This document shows positions 17,806-25,728 of a stretch of 64,000 bases of DNA, piece by piece. Numbering within the stretch: position 1 is the stretch's first letter; every line of letters begins with the position of its first letter. The translations under genes were made by a program, and so were the position numbers. The notes below the pieces were generated by a model. The model was not told where the DNA came from. It made no database searches and saw only the letters and a list, made by a program, of their open reading frames with translations. This DNA is from an uncultured Saprospiraceae bacterium. GTDB taxonomy: Bacteria; Bacteroidota; Bacteroidia; Chitinophagales; Saprospiraceae. The stretch covers positions 124,001 to 188,000 of the forward strand of contig CALJOK010000017.1 of the NCBI GenBank assembly GCA_937981555.1. The letters are read 5' to 3'.

Positions 17806-18732
17806 ATGACTGAATCTCCTACTCGGAGAGCATATATTATTGCGGCATTAACTGTGTTTATTGGAGCAATTCTTTTCTCAACGAAAGCCATTTTTGTCAA
17901 ATTAGCTTATCAATATGAAATTGATTCAGTTTCATTATTGACCCTTCGTATGGCTTTTTCATTTCCAGTTTTTTTAGTAATTGGTTTTTGGTCTTTCCGA
18001 AAAAAATCAGATCAGGTTTATCAATTAAGTCGCAAAGATTGGTTTTGGAGTATATCAATGGGGTTATTAGGTTATTATGTGGCAAGCTTGTTTGACTTTA
18101 TGGGGTTGCTATATATATCAGCCAGTTTTGAGCGCATTATTTTGTATTTGTATCCTACCATAGTGTTGCTAATTTCTTTTTTCTTTTTTCATTCCAAAAT
18201 AACGAGTTTACATGTAATAGCATTGTTATTAACTTATGTTGGAGTAGGGATAGCATTTTATGAAAACTTTTATAATGCAGAAGGTAACGATGTAATAAAA
18301 GGAACCATGTTAGTATTTGGTGCAGCATTAGCTTATGCAGGATACTTGGTAGGGAGTGGTCAATTGCTTCCGAAGATTGGTACTTTTCGTTATAATTCCA
18401 TTTCCATGTCAGCAGCTTGCCTTGGCGTTTTTATTCATAATATTGGACTTCATGGATTTAATCTGTTGGAATTTGCAATGCCTGTTTATTGGATTAGTTT
18501 AGCGATGGCGTTGATTGCGACGGTGATTCCTTCCTTTATGATGGCTGAAGGAATTCGAGTGATTGGTTCTTCTAATGCTGCCATCATAGGAAGTATTGGA
18601 CCTATTTCTACGATTGGTTTGGCTTATCTTTTTTTAGGAGAAAGGTTGGGGGGACTGCAATGGGTGGGGACATTTTTTGTGATCGCAGGAGTACTATTGA
18701 TTACCTTGCAAAAAAGAGGAGCAAGAGTGTAA
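17806..18732 (+). CDS. EamA-family (drug/metabolite) transporter
   Basis: Inner-membrane protein of 308 residues with about ten hydrophobic segments in two EamA halves (about 12-145 and 160-300). The second half ends in the family pattern IGSIGPISTIGLAYLFLGERL followed by a last helix. Substrate unknown; members export metabolites, amino acids or nucleotides. Starts 84 bases after the trehalose gene with no clear terminator between, so read-through is possible but a functional link is not shown. Confidence 0.88.
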   Translation: MTESPTRRAYIIAALTVFIGAILFSTKAIFVKLAYQYEIDSVSLLTLRMAFSFPVFLVIGFWSFRKKSDQVYQLSRKDWFWSISMGLLGYYVASLFDFMGLLYISASFERIILYLYPTIVLLISFFFFHSKITSLHVIALLLTYVGVGIAFYENFYNAEGNDVIKGTMLVFGAALAYAGYLVGSGQLLPKIGTFRYNSISMSAACLGVFIHNIGLHGFNLLEFAMPVYWISLAMALIATVIPSFMMAEGIRVIGSSNAAIIGSIGPISTIGLAYLFLGERLGGLQWVGTFFVIAGVLLITLQKRGARV

Positions 18733-18923
18733 AGCATATTTGATTTTCCCTTTCTATTTTTCTTAAAAAAAGAATATTGTTCTTTTTGGTAAATTAACCG
18801 ACCAATAACAATAAAAAATTATCTCCTTTTATTTTTCTCTTTTTTATCCTAAATCCTTTAGGAGGTTTCTCATTGAATGATGACTAGGTGCAGCATTATT
18901 TTTTGAGGGAAGTTTGGAAAATA

Positions 18924-19208
18924 TTAAGAAGCAAGTTCTTGAGTTAACCAATAACTTCTCCCATCCAAAGTTCGGTTGAGTAATTTATTGCCAAACATTA
19001 ATCTCCGAAGTGTGGCTGGATCATTAAAACTGTGATATTGATTTAGGATTTCGTTTACTTCTTTTTCAGAATATTTTTTTCCAAGTTCAAATTTTTGTGC
19101 TAATGCCTGAAGCATGGCAGCTTGTTTTTTCTTTTGTTTTTTGCCTGGAAAGCGGTCGAATTTTCCGTCTTCGTCGAGGTAACCTTTTAGATTTTGTAAC
19201 GCTGTCAT
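18924..19208 (-). CDS. DUF2087 domain protein
   Basis: A 94-residue protein that is essentially one DUF2087 domain: the FDRFPGKKQKKK stretch, the YSEKEVNEILNQYH helix and the DPATLRRLMF...DGRSYW ending are its hallmarks. The domain has a winged-helix look and is often attached to regulators or found alone; a nucleic-acid-binding role is likely but unproven. Lies 32 bases downstream of the MlaD-like gene on the same strand. Confidence 0.8.
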   Translation of the reverse strand: MTALQNLKGYLDEDGKFDRFPGKKQKKKQAAMLQALAQKFELGKKYSEKEVNEILNQYHSFNDPATLRRLMFGNKLLNRTLDGRSYWLTQELAS

Positions 19209-19240
19209 TTTTTAGAAATTTAATGAGGTACTAAAATAAG

Positions 19241-19774
19241 TTATTTTTCCTTAATTTCAATATTTGTAGTGTCGATAGATTCGGAATATTCAATTAGTGC
19301 TTCTCCAACTGTTTTACTTAATTCTTTGAGAGATGGTTCAATTATTTTTAGAAAACTAGAATCTACTAAATTATTCATCGGTTTATAAATCAGGTAGGTG
19401 GATATAGTATCTCCATTTTTATATAAATGATTTCCCTCCTCGGTAATTTCCACATCAATTTGTTGATCACCAAAAAATCCAATCTGAGAGGAAAAGAACT
19501 TAGTTGATTTAGGGAACTTCATTTCTTCTTCAATAGATAACTCCACTAAAAGATTTCCTTGTACCGAATGCAAATCACTAATTTTTCCAATTTTTAATCC
19601 ACGGAATAAGATTGGTGTTTCGGTTTTTAAACTATAAGCTTCATTTGTAAAAATATATAGTTTAGTGGAATGGTCGAAGATTCCTTTTCCTGAAATGAAA
19701 AAATAACCGATGAGGGAGAAGATGATCATTACTGTGGAGAAGATTCCCACATTAGTGTAATTTGGATTAGACAT
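19241..19774 (-). CDS. Short MlaD/MCE-domain protein
   Basis: A 177-residue protein with one N-terminal membrane helix (about 9-28) and an MCE domain (about 38-115), recognised by TPILFRGLKIGKI, the equivalent of the MlaD VxYRGVxVGKV motif. MCE proteins form hexameric rings that carry lipids between membranes. It is shorter than usual members (about 300 residues) and has no MlaE permease or ATPase gene beside it, so it may work with components coded elsewhere or have another role. The helical tail (120-177) could form the ring's central needle. Confidence 0.7.
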   Translation of the reverse strand: MSNPNYTNVGIFSTVMIIFSLIGYFFISGKGIFDHSTKLYIFTNEAYSLKTETPILFRGLKIGKISDLHSVQGNLLVELSIEEEMKFPKSTKFFSSQIGFFGDQQIDVEITEEGNHLYKNGDTISTYLIYKPMNNLVDSSFLKIIEPSLKELSKTVGEALIEYSESIDTTNIEIKEK

Positions 19775-19911
19775 TGAATGATGCAGGGTTAAAATGATAG
19801 ATATTTAAATAAAGGGGAACTCGAAAATAGCATCTAAAAATAGCATTTTTTTGTATCAAAAAAACCTTTTCAAAAAAGAACTAACAACTCCTATATTTCC
19901 AAAAAATACCT

Positions 19912-19919
19912 TACCTTTG
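19912..19919 (+). promoter_or_regulatory. -7 promoter element of rpsP
   Basis: TACCTTTG followed by C is an exact match to the Bacteroidota -7 box. The transcript would start near 19926 and carry the leader hairpin at 19933-19961 before the ATG at 19992. Confidence 0.7.
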
Positions 19920-19932
19920 CAGCCGTTAAAAA

Positions 19933-19961
19933 CCCACCGTCACTTCATGTGATAAAGTGGG
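19933..19961 (+). promoter_or_regulatory. Leader hairpin upstream of rpsP
   Basis: CCCAC (19933-19937) pairs with GTGGG (19957-19961), enclosing a second stem TCAC/GTGA (19940-19943 and 19949-19952). It fills most of the 65-base leader between promoter and start codon and could be a binding site for S16 or another regulator (inference). Confidence 0.45.
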
Positions 19962-19991
19962 CATGGTTAAACCAAATAAATTTTAGCATTT

Positions 19992-20915
19992 ATGCCAGTA
20001 AAAATTAGACTTCAAAGAAGAGGGAGAAAAAAATCTCCTTTTTACCACATCGTTGTTGCGGACGCGAGAGCTCCTAGAGACGGACGATTTATTGAAAAAT
20101 TGGGAACTTATAACCCAATGACAAAACCTGCCACTATCGAATTAAATCGAGAAAGTGCTTACGAATGGTTAATGAAAGGTGCACAACCTACTGATACTGC
20201 TCGAGCTATTTTGAGATTTAAAGGGGTAATGTACCGCAAGCACTTAGAGCGTGGGGTAAAGAAAGGTGCTTTAACACAAGAGCAAGCAATGGAAAAATAC
20301 CAAGCTTGGATCGATGTTAAAGAAGAAAAAATTGCTGCTCGTCGTGCAGAAACTAACGAAGAAATTCGCAAGTTCCACGAAATGATTAACGGTAAAGCTC
20401 CTGCGAAGAAAGCTGCTCCAGTTAAATCTGAGTTGACAGAAGGTACGCCTGCTAATAATGATGCACAAGCTGCATTTGTTGATACTGTAGAACAGACAAC
20501 AATTGAATCACTTTCAGGTGAAGCTCCTGCTGAAGAGGCTGCACCTGTTGTTGAGAAAAAAGCACCAGTTGTTGAAGAAGCTGCACCTGTAGTTGAGGCT
20601 GCACCAGTTGTTGAAGAAGCACCAGTTGCTGAAGAAGCACCTGCAAAAGCTGATGATTTGACAATTGTTGAAGGAATCGGACCTAAAATTGGTGAAACAT
20701 TGACCAAAGCAGGAATCGCTACTTTCGCTCAATTGGCTGAAGCTGATGTAGAAAAAGTAAAAGAAATCTTAGCTGAAAACAAATTAGCTTCGCATGACCC
20801 AACTACTTGGGGACAGCAAGCTAAAATGGCTGCTGACGGAGAATGGGATGCCTTGAAAAAATGGCAAGATGAGCTAGACGGTGGTAAAGTTGTTGAAGCA
20901 AAAGAGGGAGAGTAA
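19992..20915 (+). CDS. rpsP: Ribosomal protein S16 with long linker and helix-hairpin-helix C-terminal domain
   Basis: Residues 1-80 are canonical S16 ([37 protein letters not shown]), a small-subunit assembly protein usually 80-90 residues long. Here the chain has 307 residues: a charged helical stretch (about 95-135), an Ala/Pro/Val/Glu linker with repeated APVVEEA units (about 175-220), and a helix-hairpin-helix domain (about 222-285) with [17 protein letters not shown]. Extended S16 proteins occur in this phylum; the HhH part suggests extra RNA or protein binding. rimM and trmD, frequent downstream partners, do not follow. Several minus-strand frames over the linker are shadows of its low-complexity sequence. 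Confidence 0.93.
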   Translation: MPVKIRLQRRGRKKSPFYHIVVADARAPRDGRFIEKLGTYNPMTKPATIELNRESAYEWLMKGAQPTDTARAILRFKGVMYRKHLERGVKKGALTQEQAMEKYQAWIDVKEEKIAARRAETNEEIRKFHEMINGKAPAKKAAPVKSELTEGTPANNDAQAAFVDTVEQTTIESLSGEAPAEEAAPVVEKKAPVVEEAAPVVEAAPVVEEAPVAEEAPAKADDLTIVEGIGPKIGETLTKAGIATFAQLAEADVEKVKEILAENKLASHDPTTWGQQAKMAADGEWDALKKWQDELDGGKVVEAKEGE

Positions 20916-21055
20916 TTCTTTTCATGGTTAATGATTACCTGTGAATGGTTAATTTTTGACTTTTAATGATTACTTATATGTTTTATTTTTTTCAATTGAT
21001 TTTACTATATTTGTTGAAATTATAAAACTGAATTCTAAAAAAATAGTATAATTGG

Positions 21056-21088
21056 AACCTGGTAGAGCTTAATTGTCTCTTCCAGGTT
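21056..21088 (+). terminator. Probable terminator downstream of rpsP
   Basis: AACCTGG (21056-21062) pairs with CCAGGTT (21082-21088), with AGAG/CTCT as an inner stem, followed by TCTATTT. About 140 bases after the rpsP stop. Confidence 0.55.
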
Positions 21089-21112
21089 TCTATTTAAAAA
21101 TCGAAGACATCT

Positions 21113-21133
21113 GACGGTTGACCGTCAACCGTC
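21113..21133. repeat. Perfect 10-base-arm palindrome
   Basis: GACGGTTGAC and GTCAACCGTC are separated by one base. It ends 19 bases before the ATG at 21153, so it is either an operator or a 5'-leader hairpin of the next gene, or a small dispersed repeat. Confidence 0.65.
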
Positions 21134-21152
21134 TTTCCAAAAAAAAAAGAAT

Positions 21153-22547
21153 ATGAAACCACTTAATCAGGAATATCTTGATGAATTAGCATTGATTAAA
21201 ACCGACATTCAAGCATCTGAAATCCTAGTTAAATATTTGGATGAGGAAGAAGAAGAGGATTATTTAGCCTTACGAGAAGCATTCGAACCTCGAATCGCTG
21301 ACTTGTATAAAAAAGTAGGAAATCATAATCCATTGCAATTAGTTACTTTGGAGAAAGAGCTATTGGATGATGAATATGAAGGAATGTATATCACAAGAGT
21401 TCTAGGATTTGCTGTTTTGCGAGGTGAGATTAATGATAATGTAAAATATATTCGACCACAATCTCATTTTAAGGAAGTGTTGATGGCTGTTTGCGGTTCT
21501 TCTAATTTTGATATTATTAGAAAAAGAATTGGTCAAACGATTCAAATGGGATTTGCAATGAGTTCCGATATTTGGATTACAAACTTGATCAATGTAATCG
21601 AGAATAAAAAAATTAGATACTTCTTGCAGGGTCAAAAGAATCCTAAGTTTCGAGATTTGAAAGAGCGAAAGATTGCTTTGGCTCGATACAAAAATCAATT
21701 CCGAAATGAGAATTATTTTGCTTGCGATTTCCCAACGAATTTGACGGAATTAAAAATTCAATTTTCGGAGGTGAAATTATTTTTGAAACACAGAATCCAT
21801 TTAGCTGGAGATAATTCTAGTTTTATTTCTGACATCAAAGACTTTTTTAACAATAAAGAATTCCAAGGGACTGATGAGTATTTGGAATTGTTAGCTTACT
21901 ATGGTTTTTTCTTCGAAAGAGATGAAGCATCACAAGCAGAATTTACGACTCATTTTAACCGAAGTAGATCAGATATTGAAGATTTCGAAAACAAATGGTT
22001 GGATTTAGTTTTAGTAATTCATAGTAATGATCTGCAATTGACAAGTGTGGAAGATCAACGACTTTCTATTAGTGTAGACCAAGGCATAGATGACAAAGTA
22101 AAACATTTGTATATATTGTTGGATGAAATTCATACGAAGAGTTATATCAATGAAGAGGTGATCGAATCGGTAAAAGTTTTCTATAATTCTTACCCAGGAA
22201 AATCTCCAATTAATGAATGTGTACGAGCAACGATTTTCAAATATTTCCAACGATTTATGAATAATTTGGAAATAGAAGATTATCCAGAATTTTTTGAATT
22301 GTCTAAAATTTTCCCTACCTATTTTGGTATTTTTGACAACCAACAATTCAATCAAAACTTGAAAGAGTTATGCATGAAATATGTGAAAAAATTAACTAAA
22401 AAATTCACAGACAAGCGAGGAAGAGCTTACCAAGATGTAAAGCGTTTTGTAAAAGTTAGTTTTGTAGATTTCGGTTTTATGACTTCTAAACAAATCGTGG
22501 AATTCTTTAAAACTAAAAGAGCTCGAAAGATTCCTTCGAAGACTTAA
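21153..22547 (+). CDS. Large helical protein of unknown function
   Basis: A 464-residue soluble protein I do not recognise. There is no signal peptide or membrane segment. An acidic run (DEEEEEDY, about 30-37) is near the N-terminus, the rest is predicted mostly helical with frequent Phe/Tyr/Lys, and the C-terminus is strongly basic (VKKLTKKFTDKRGR, KTKRARK). The basic tail could bind nucleic acid or membranes, which is guesswork. It stands alone behind rpsP with a palindrome just before its start. Confidence 0.6.
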   Translation: MKPLNQEYLDELALIKTDIQASEILVKYLDEEEEEDYLALREAFEPRIADLYKKVGNHNPLQLVTLEKELLDDEYEGMYITRVLGFAVLRGEINDNVKYIRPQSHFKEVLMAVCGSSNFDIIRKRIGQTIQMGFAMSSDIWITNLINVIENKKIRYFLQGQKNPKFRDLKERKIALARYKNQFRNENYFACDFPTNLTELKIQFSEVKLFLKHRIHLAGDNSSFISDIKDFFNNKEFQGTDEYLELLAYYGFFFERDEASQAEFTTHFNRSRSDIEDFENKWLDLVLVIHSNDLQLTSVEDQRLSISVDQGIDDKVKHLYILLDEIHTKSYINEEVIESVKVFYNSYPGKSPINECVRATIFKYFQRFMNNLEIEDYPEFFELSKIFPTYFGIFDNQQFNQNLKELCMKYVKKLTKKFTDKRGRAYQDVKRFVKVSFVDFGFMTSKQIVEFFKTKRARKIPSKT

Positions 22548-22729
22548 AAATATCTATTTGCCATTTTTACAAATAGAAATGATTCAGGCTTTTATCAACT
22601 TTTATAGTGGGTAAAAGTCTGTTTTCGTTTACAACTTATCATTTGTCTATGAAAAATGGATTCAAGTAGAGAAAAAAAATATCTATTCCAATAAGTGTAT
22701 TAAGTTGTCTTCAACTAATTATAATAAAA

Positions 22730-23485
22730 ATGATCAAAGATTTTTTTAACGGAATTTCATCTTACGTTTCAGCCTTCCAAATTATTTCCAAACTTAGGTT
22801 GTGGAAATATTTTCTAGTTCCTATTGTGGTAAGTTTGTTAGTTGCAGGAGGATTGGGAACAGCTATTTGGGCTTTGTCGGGTTCATTAGCAGCTTGGTTA
22901 TTACCATGGATTCCTTGGGAAATGATAACTGGTTGGGTGCTTAATGTTCTATTTGGTTTAGTTGGGTTTATTTTATTTAAGCATCTAGTCATTGCCTGCG
23001 TGTCTCCATTTATGACTCCACTAGCTCAAAAGGTGGAAGAACATTTAACTGGCAATTATACCAAATATTCTGGCTTCAATGGAACAAAAGCACTTAAAGA
23101 TTTATTCAGAGGAATGAGAATTGCCTTTCGAAATATTATTAAAGAATTGTTTTATGTTATTCCATTATTCTTGCTTGGTTTGATTCCTTTCTTGACGATT
23201 CCGTGTATGATTTTGATTTTTCTAATTCAAGCCTACTTTGCAGGTTTTGGAAATATGGATTACACTTTGGAAGGACATTACTCCGTTGGAGAAAGTACTC
23301 GTTTTGTTAAAAGACATCGATGGTTAGCAATTGGAAATGGGACAGTTTTTTTATTGCTTTTAGGTACAGGAGTTGGATTTTTAGTAGCACCTCCTTTGGC
23401 TGCTGTGGCTGGAGCGCAGGAGACGGTGAAGCGATTAGAACCTTTGGCCTTGGAAAAGGATTTTGGAAATAATGAGTTCGTATGA
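22730..23485 (+). CDS. EI24/CysZ-like membrane protein
   Basis: Inner-membrane protein of 251 residues of the EI24 (PF07264) family, which includes the sulfate permease CysZ. The opening FFNGISSYVSAFQ, the VSPFMTPLAQKVEEHLTG stretch (about 88-105) and the closing APPLAAVAGAQ are family marks, with about five or six hydrophobic segments. A sulfate-uptake role would suit the methionine/cysteine genes in the window, but EI24 proteins outside proteobacteria have unproven substrates. Converges on the isoaspartyl peptidase gene across a 17-base palindrome. Confidence 0.82.
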   Translation: MIKDFFNGISSYVSAFQIISKLRLWKYFLVPIVVSLLVAGGLGTAIWALSGSLAAWLLPWIPWEMITGWVLNVLFGLVGFILFKHLVIACVSPFMTPLAQKVEEHLTGNYTKYSGFNGTKALKDLFRGMRIAFRNIIKELFYVIPLFLLGLIPFLTIPCMILIFLIQAYFAGFGNMDYTLEGHYSVGESTRFVKRHRWLAIGNGTVFLLLLGTGVGFLVAPPLAAVAGAQETVKRLEPLALEKDFGNNEFV

Positions 23486-23493
23486 TTTTTTTA

Positions 23494-23537
23494 ATATCCA
23501 ATATTGAACGTTTCGCTAAGCGTTCAATATTGGATAT
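23494..23537. repeat. Perfect 17-base-arm inverted repeat between convergent genes
   Basis: ATATCCAATATTGAACG (23494-23510) and its exact complement (23521-23537) enclose 10 bases. The left arm starts 8 bases after the EI24 stop and the right arm ends 6 bases before the end of the peptidase gene. The CCAATATT/GAAC core is shared with the repeat at 46975-47058. Confidence 0.8.
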
Positions 23538-23543
23538 CATAAT

Positions 23544-24599
23544 TTATTTAAAAATAGAAACTTCCCTCGTTCCATCCGCCTTTACAAAACCTCGATACAT
23601 TCCTTCCGAATTAAAAGGCATAGAAATATTTCCATATTTGTCTACACAAATAGCTCCTCCTGAACCACCAACCTTTACTAATTTTTCATTGATCACAGCT
23701 TTGCCAGCCGTCTCCACATCTACACCTTTATATTCCATCATGGCAGAAATATCATGAGCCACGGCCCATCGAATAAAGTACTCCCCATGACCGGTGCAAC
23801 TTACTGCACAAGTATTATTGTTTGCATATGTTCCAGCTCCAATAATTGGCACATCACCGAATCGATTATATCTTTTATTTGTCATTCCGCCAGTCGAAGT
23901 CCCAGCAGCAAGGTTGCCATCTTTATCCAATGCAACACAACCAACTGTCCCATGCTTTTTTTCTTCAGCTTCATCTTCACTTTCACTTAGTTCTACTTTC
24001 TCTGCTTTTTTAGCTCGCTCTAGCGATTTCCATCTTCGGTCGGTGTAAAAATATTTTGTATCAACAACTTCCAAACCTTGCTCTTTGGCAAAAGTTTCTG
24101 CACCATTTCCAGTTAACAAAACATGTTCAGATTTTTCCATCACCGCACGAGCAGCAAGGATTGGATTTTTGATGACCGTCAATCCACCGACTGCACCTGC
24201 GTTCATCGTTTTCCCTTCCATGAACGAAGCATCCATTTCATTTTTTCCTTCGTTCGTGAAAACAGCTCCTTTCCCAGCATTGAAGAGGGGAGAGTTCTCC
24301 ATTACCATAATTGTTTGAGCTACAGCATCCATCGAAGAACCACCTTCTTTCAAAATTTTTTCACCAACACTAAGTGCTTCATTCAATTTTTCCCGATAAG
24401 CTTTTTCTTGCTCATCAGTTAAATGTTTCTTCAAAATAGTTCCTGCGCCACCATGAATGACGAGAGCAAATTCTGCTTGTTGGGGAGTCTCTATTTTTTC
24501 AGTTGGAGTTTTTTCAGCGGAAGAATTAGTCTCAGTTGCACATTGCTGAAAAGTAAAAATGCAAAATGTGGCAAAGAGTAATATTTTTAATGACTTCAT
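23544..24599 (-). CDS. Isoaspartyl peptidase / L-asparaginase lipoprotein (Ntn-hydrolase)
   Basis: Threonine-type N-terminal-nucleophile hydrolase that splits isoaspartyl dipeptides or asparagine. Of 351 residues, 1-20 form a lipoprotein signal (Cys20 in FQQC). IHGGAG (48-53) and FNAGKGAVF (106-114) belong to the alpha subunit; the self-cleavage site is between Gly217 and Thr218 (HGTVG), freeing Thr218 as nucleophile, and GGTSTGG-like sequence follows. The lipid anchor puts it in the envelope, where it could repair or degrade damaged peptides. Plant-type asparaginases are often cytoplasmic, so the anchor is a phylum feature. Confidence 0.92.
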   Translation of the reverse strand: MKSLKILLFATFCIFTFQQCATETNSSAEKTPTEKIETPQQAEFALVIHGGAGTILKKHLTDEQEKAYREKLNEALSVGEKILKEGGSSMDAVAQTIMVMENSPLFNAGKGAVFTNEGKNEMDASFMEGKTMNAGAVGGLTVIKNPILAARAVMEKSEHVLLTGNGAETFAKEQGLEVVDTKYFYTDRRWKSLERAKKAEKVELSESEDEAEEKKHGTVGCVALDKDGNLAAGTSTGGMTNKRYNRFGDVPIIGAGTYANNNTCAVSCTGHGEYFIRWAVAHDISAMMEYKGVDVETAGKAVINEKLVKVGGSGGAICVDKYGNISMPFNSEGMYRGFVKADGTREVSIFK

Positions 24600-24768
24600 T
24601 TTGTTTTGATTTTTTTTGGAAAAAAAAGTTCGAGACTAAGGTAATTTGTTTTTTGGAAAAAAAGGATAAATGTATTTTTTTATAGATGTGTAAGCGACAA
24701 GTCTTTTCGTGAAAAGAAACATTACAAAATGCATAGAGATAATTGTACATTGATAAAAAAATATAATC

Positions 24769-25656
24769 ATGAAACTTAAAACTACTTTTTCAATTCTTAT
24801 TTTCTCTTTCTTTTTTTTTCAAAATATAAATTCCCAATCGTTTGTAGATGAGGGGAATCAATGGAGTTTGGTACAATATAATTTTATGGGAGATGGGTTT
24901 ACTTCCACTTATCGAATAGAAGGAGACACACTCCTTAATGGAATCATTTATAAAAAACTGTTGATGACTGAGGAAGATCCAGCAATGGTAGTTAATTGGA
25001 CTGAATCAAAATATATAAGAGAAGACTCGACTAAAAAAATATTTCAGTTTGACGGAACAGATGATGGAGAATTGATTTATGATTTTGGGTTATCGGTTGG
25101 AGATACAGTTTTCTTTAATAATTCATCTATATATGATTATGATGCAATAGTTGATGCAGTTGATTCTGTTGAATTAAATGATGGAACAATGAGAAAGCGA
25201 TTAGCTTTATCATCTCTTCATTGTCCTGATTGGGGAATTCAAGAATATTGGATTGAGGGAATAGGAGGTGTTAATCTTGCACTTTCATATATTAATCAAT
25301 TTTGCATTTTTGATGTAGGGACATTTTTACGATGCTTTTCAAATAATGGAGACTTTTTATACGGTAATCTTAATGGCGAAAATTGTTTTATCATTAATTC
25401 AACTAATGAACTCGAACAAACTGCCATTAAAATTTTCCCAAATCCAACTCAAGATATCCTGAATTTAGAATATTCTGAAACGATAAAAATAGAACAGTTA
25501 AAGATTTTCGATTTTCAAGGTCAGCTGATAAAATCACTTCAAGTTGAAAATGATTTATCCCCAATTAGTATTTCTAATTTTCCCAAAGGAGTTTACTATT
25601 TGAAAATTGAAACAGCTAAATCTAAATTTGTTTTTAAGAAATTTATAAAAATATAA
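24769..25656 (+). CDS. T9SS-sorted secreted protein, unknown function
   Basis: A 295-residue exported protein. Residues 1-22 form a signal peptide ending INSQS; 25-205 are a beta-rich domain of unknown fold with repeated turns (for example GDTLLNGIIYKKLL); the last 80 residues are a type A sorting domain (IKIFPNPTQDILNLEY, QGQLIKSL, GVYYLKI). It is thus released or anchored at the surface through type IX secretion. Transcribed alone; the function of the passenger is not evident. Confidence 0.82.
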   Translation: MKLKTTFSILIFSFFFFQNINSQSFVDEGNQWSLVQYNFMGDGFTSTYRIEGDTLLNGIIYKKLLMTEEDPAMVVNWTESKYIREDSTKKIFQFDGTDDGELIYDFGLSVGDTVFFNNSSIYDYDAIVDAVDSVELNDGTMRKRLALSSLHCPDWGIQEYWIEGIGGVNLALSYINQFCIFDVGTFLRCFSNNGDFLYGNLNGENCFIINSTNELEQTAIKIFPNPTQDILNLEYSETIKIEQLKIFDFQGQLIKSLQVENDLSPISISNFPKGVYYLKIETAKSKFVFKKFIKI

Positions 25657-25678
25657 TTTAATTGTTTGATTGAAAAGT

Positions 25679-25707
25679 GCCTCGGATTTTTTTATAAAAT
25701 CCGAGGC
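25679..25707. terminator. Hairpin between convergent genes
   Basis: Perfect 12-base arms GCCTCGGATTTT and complement around TTTAT. The T content is within the stem; only four T follow on the minus side, so efficiency is uncertain. Located between the T9SS cargo gene and the PLP enzyme gene. Confidence 0.7.
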
Positions 25708-25728
25708 AACTCAAACTATAAAGCCTAT

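Noticed and set aside
20159-20732. Several overlapping minus-strand ORFs (Ser/Thr/Ala or Gln/Leu rich) across rpsP
   Set aside because: They mirror the low-complexity linker of the S16 protein and have no start context or conserved pattern.
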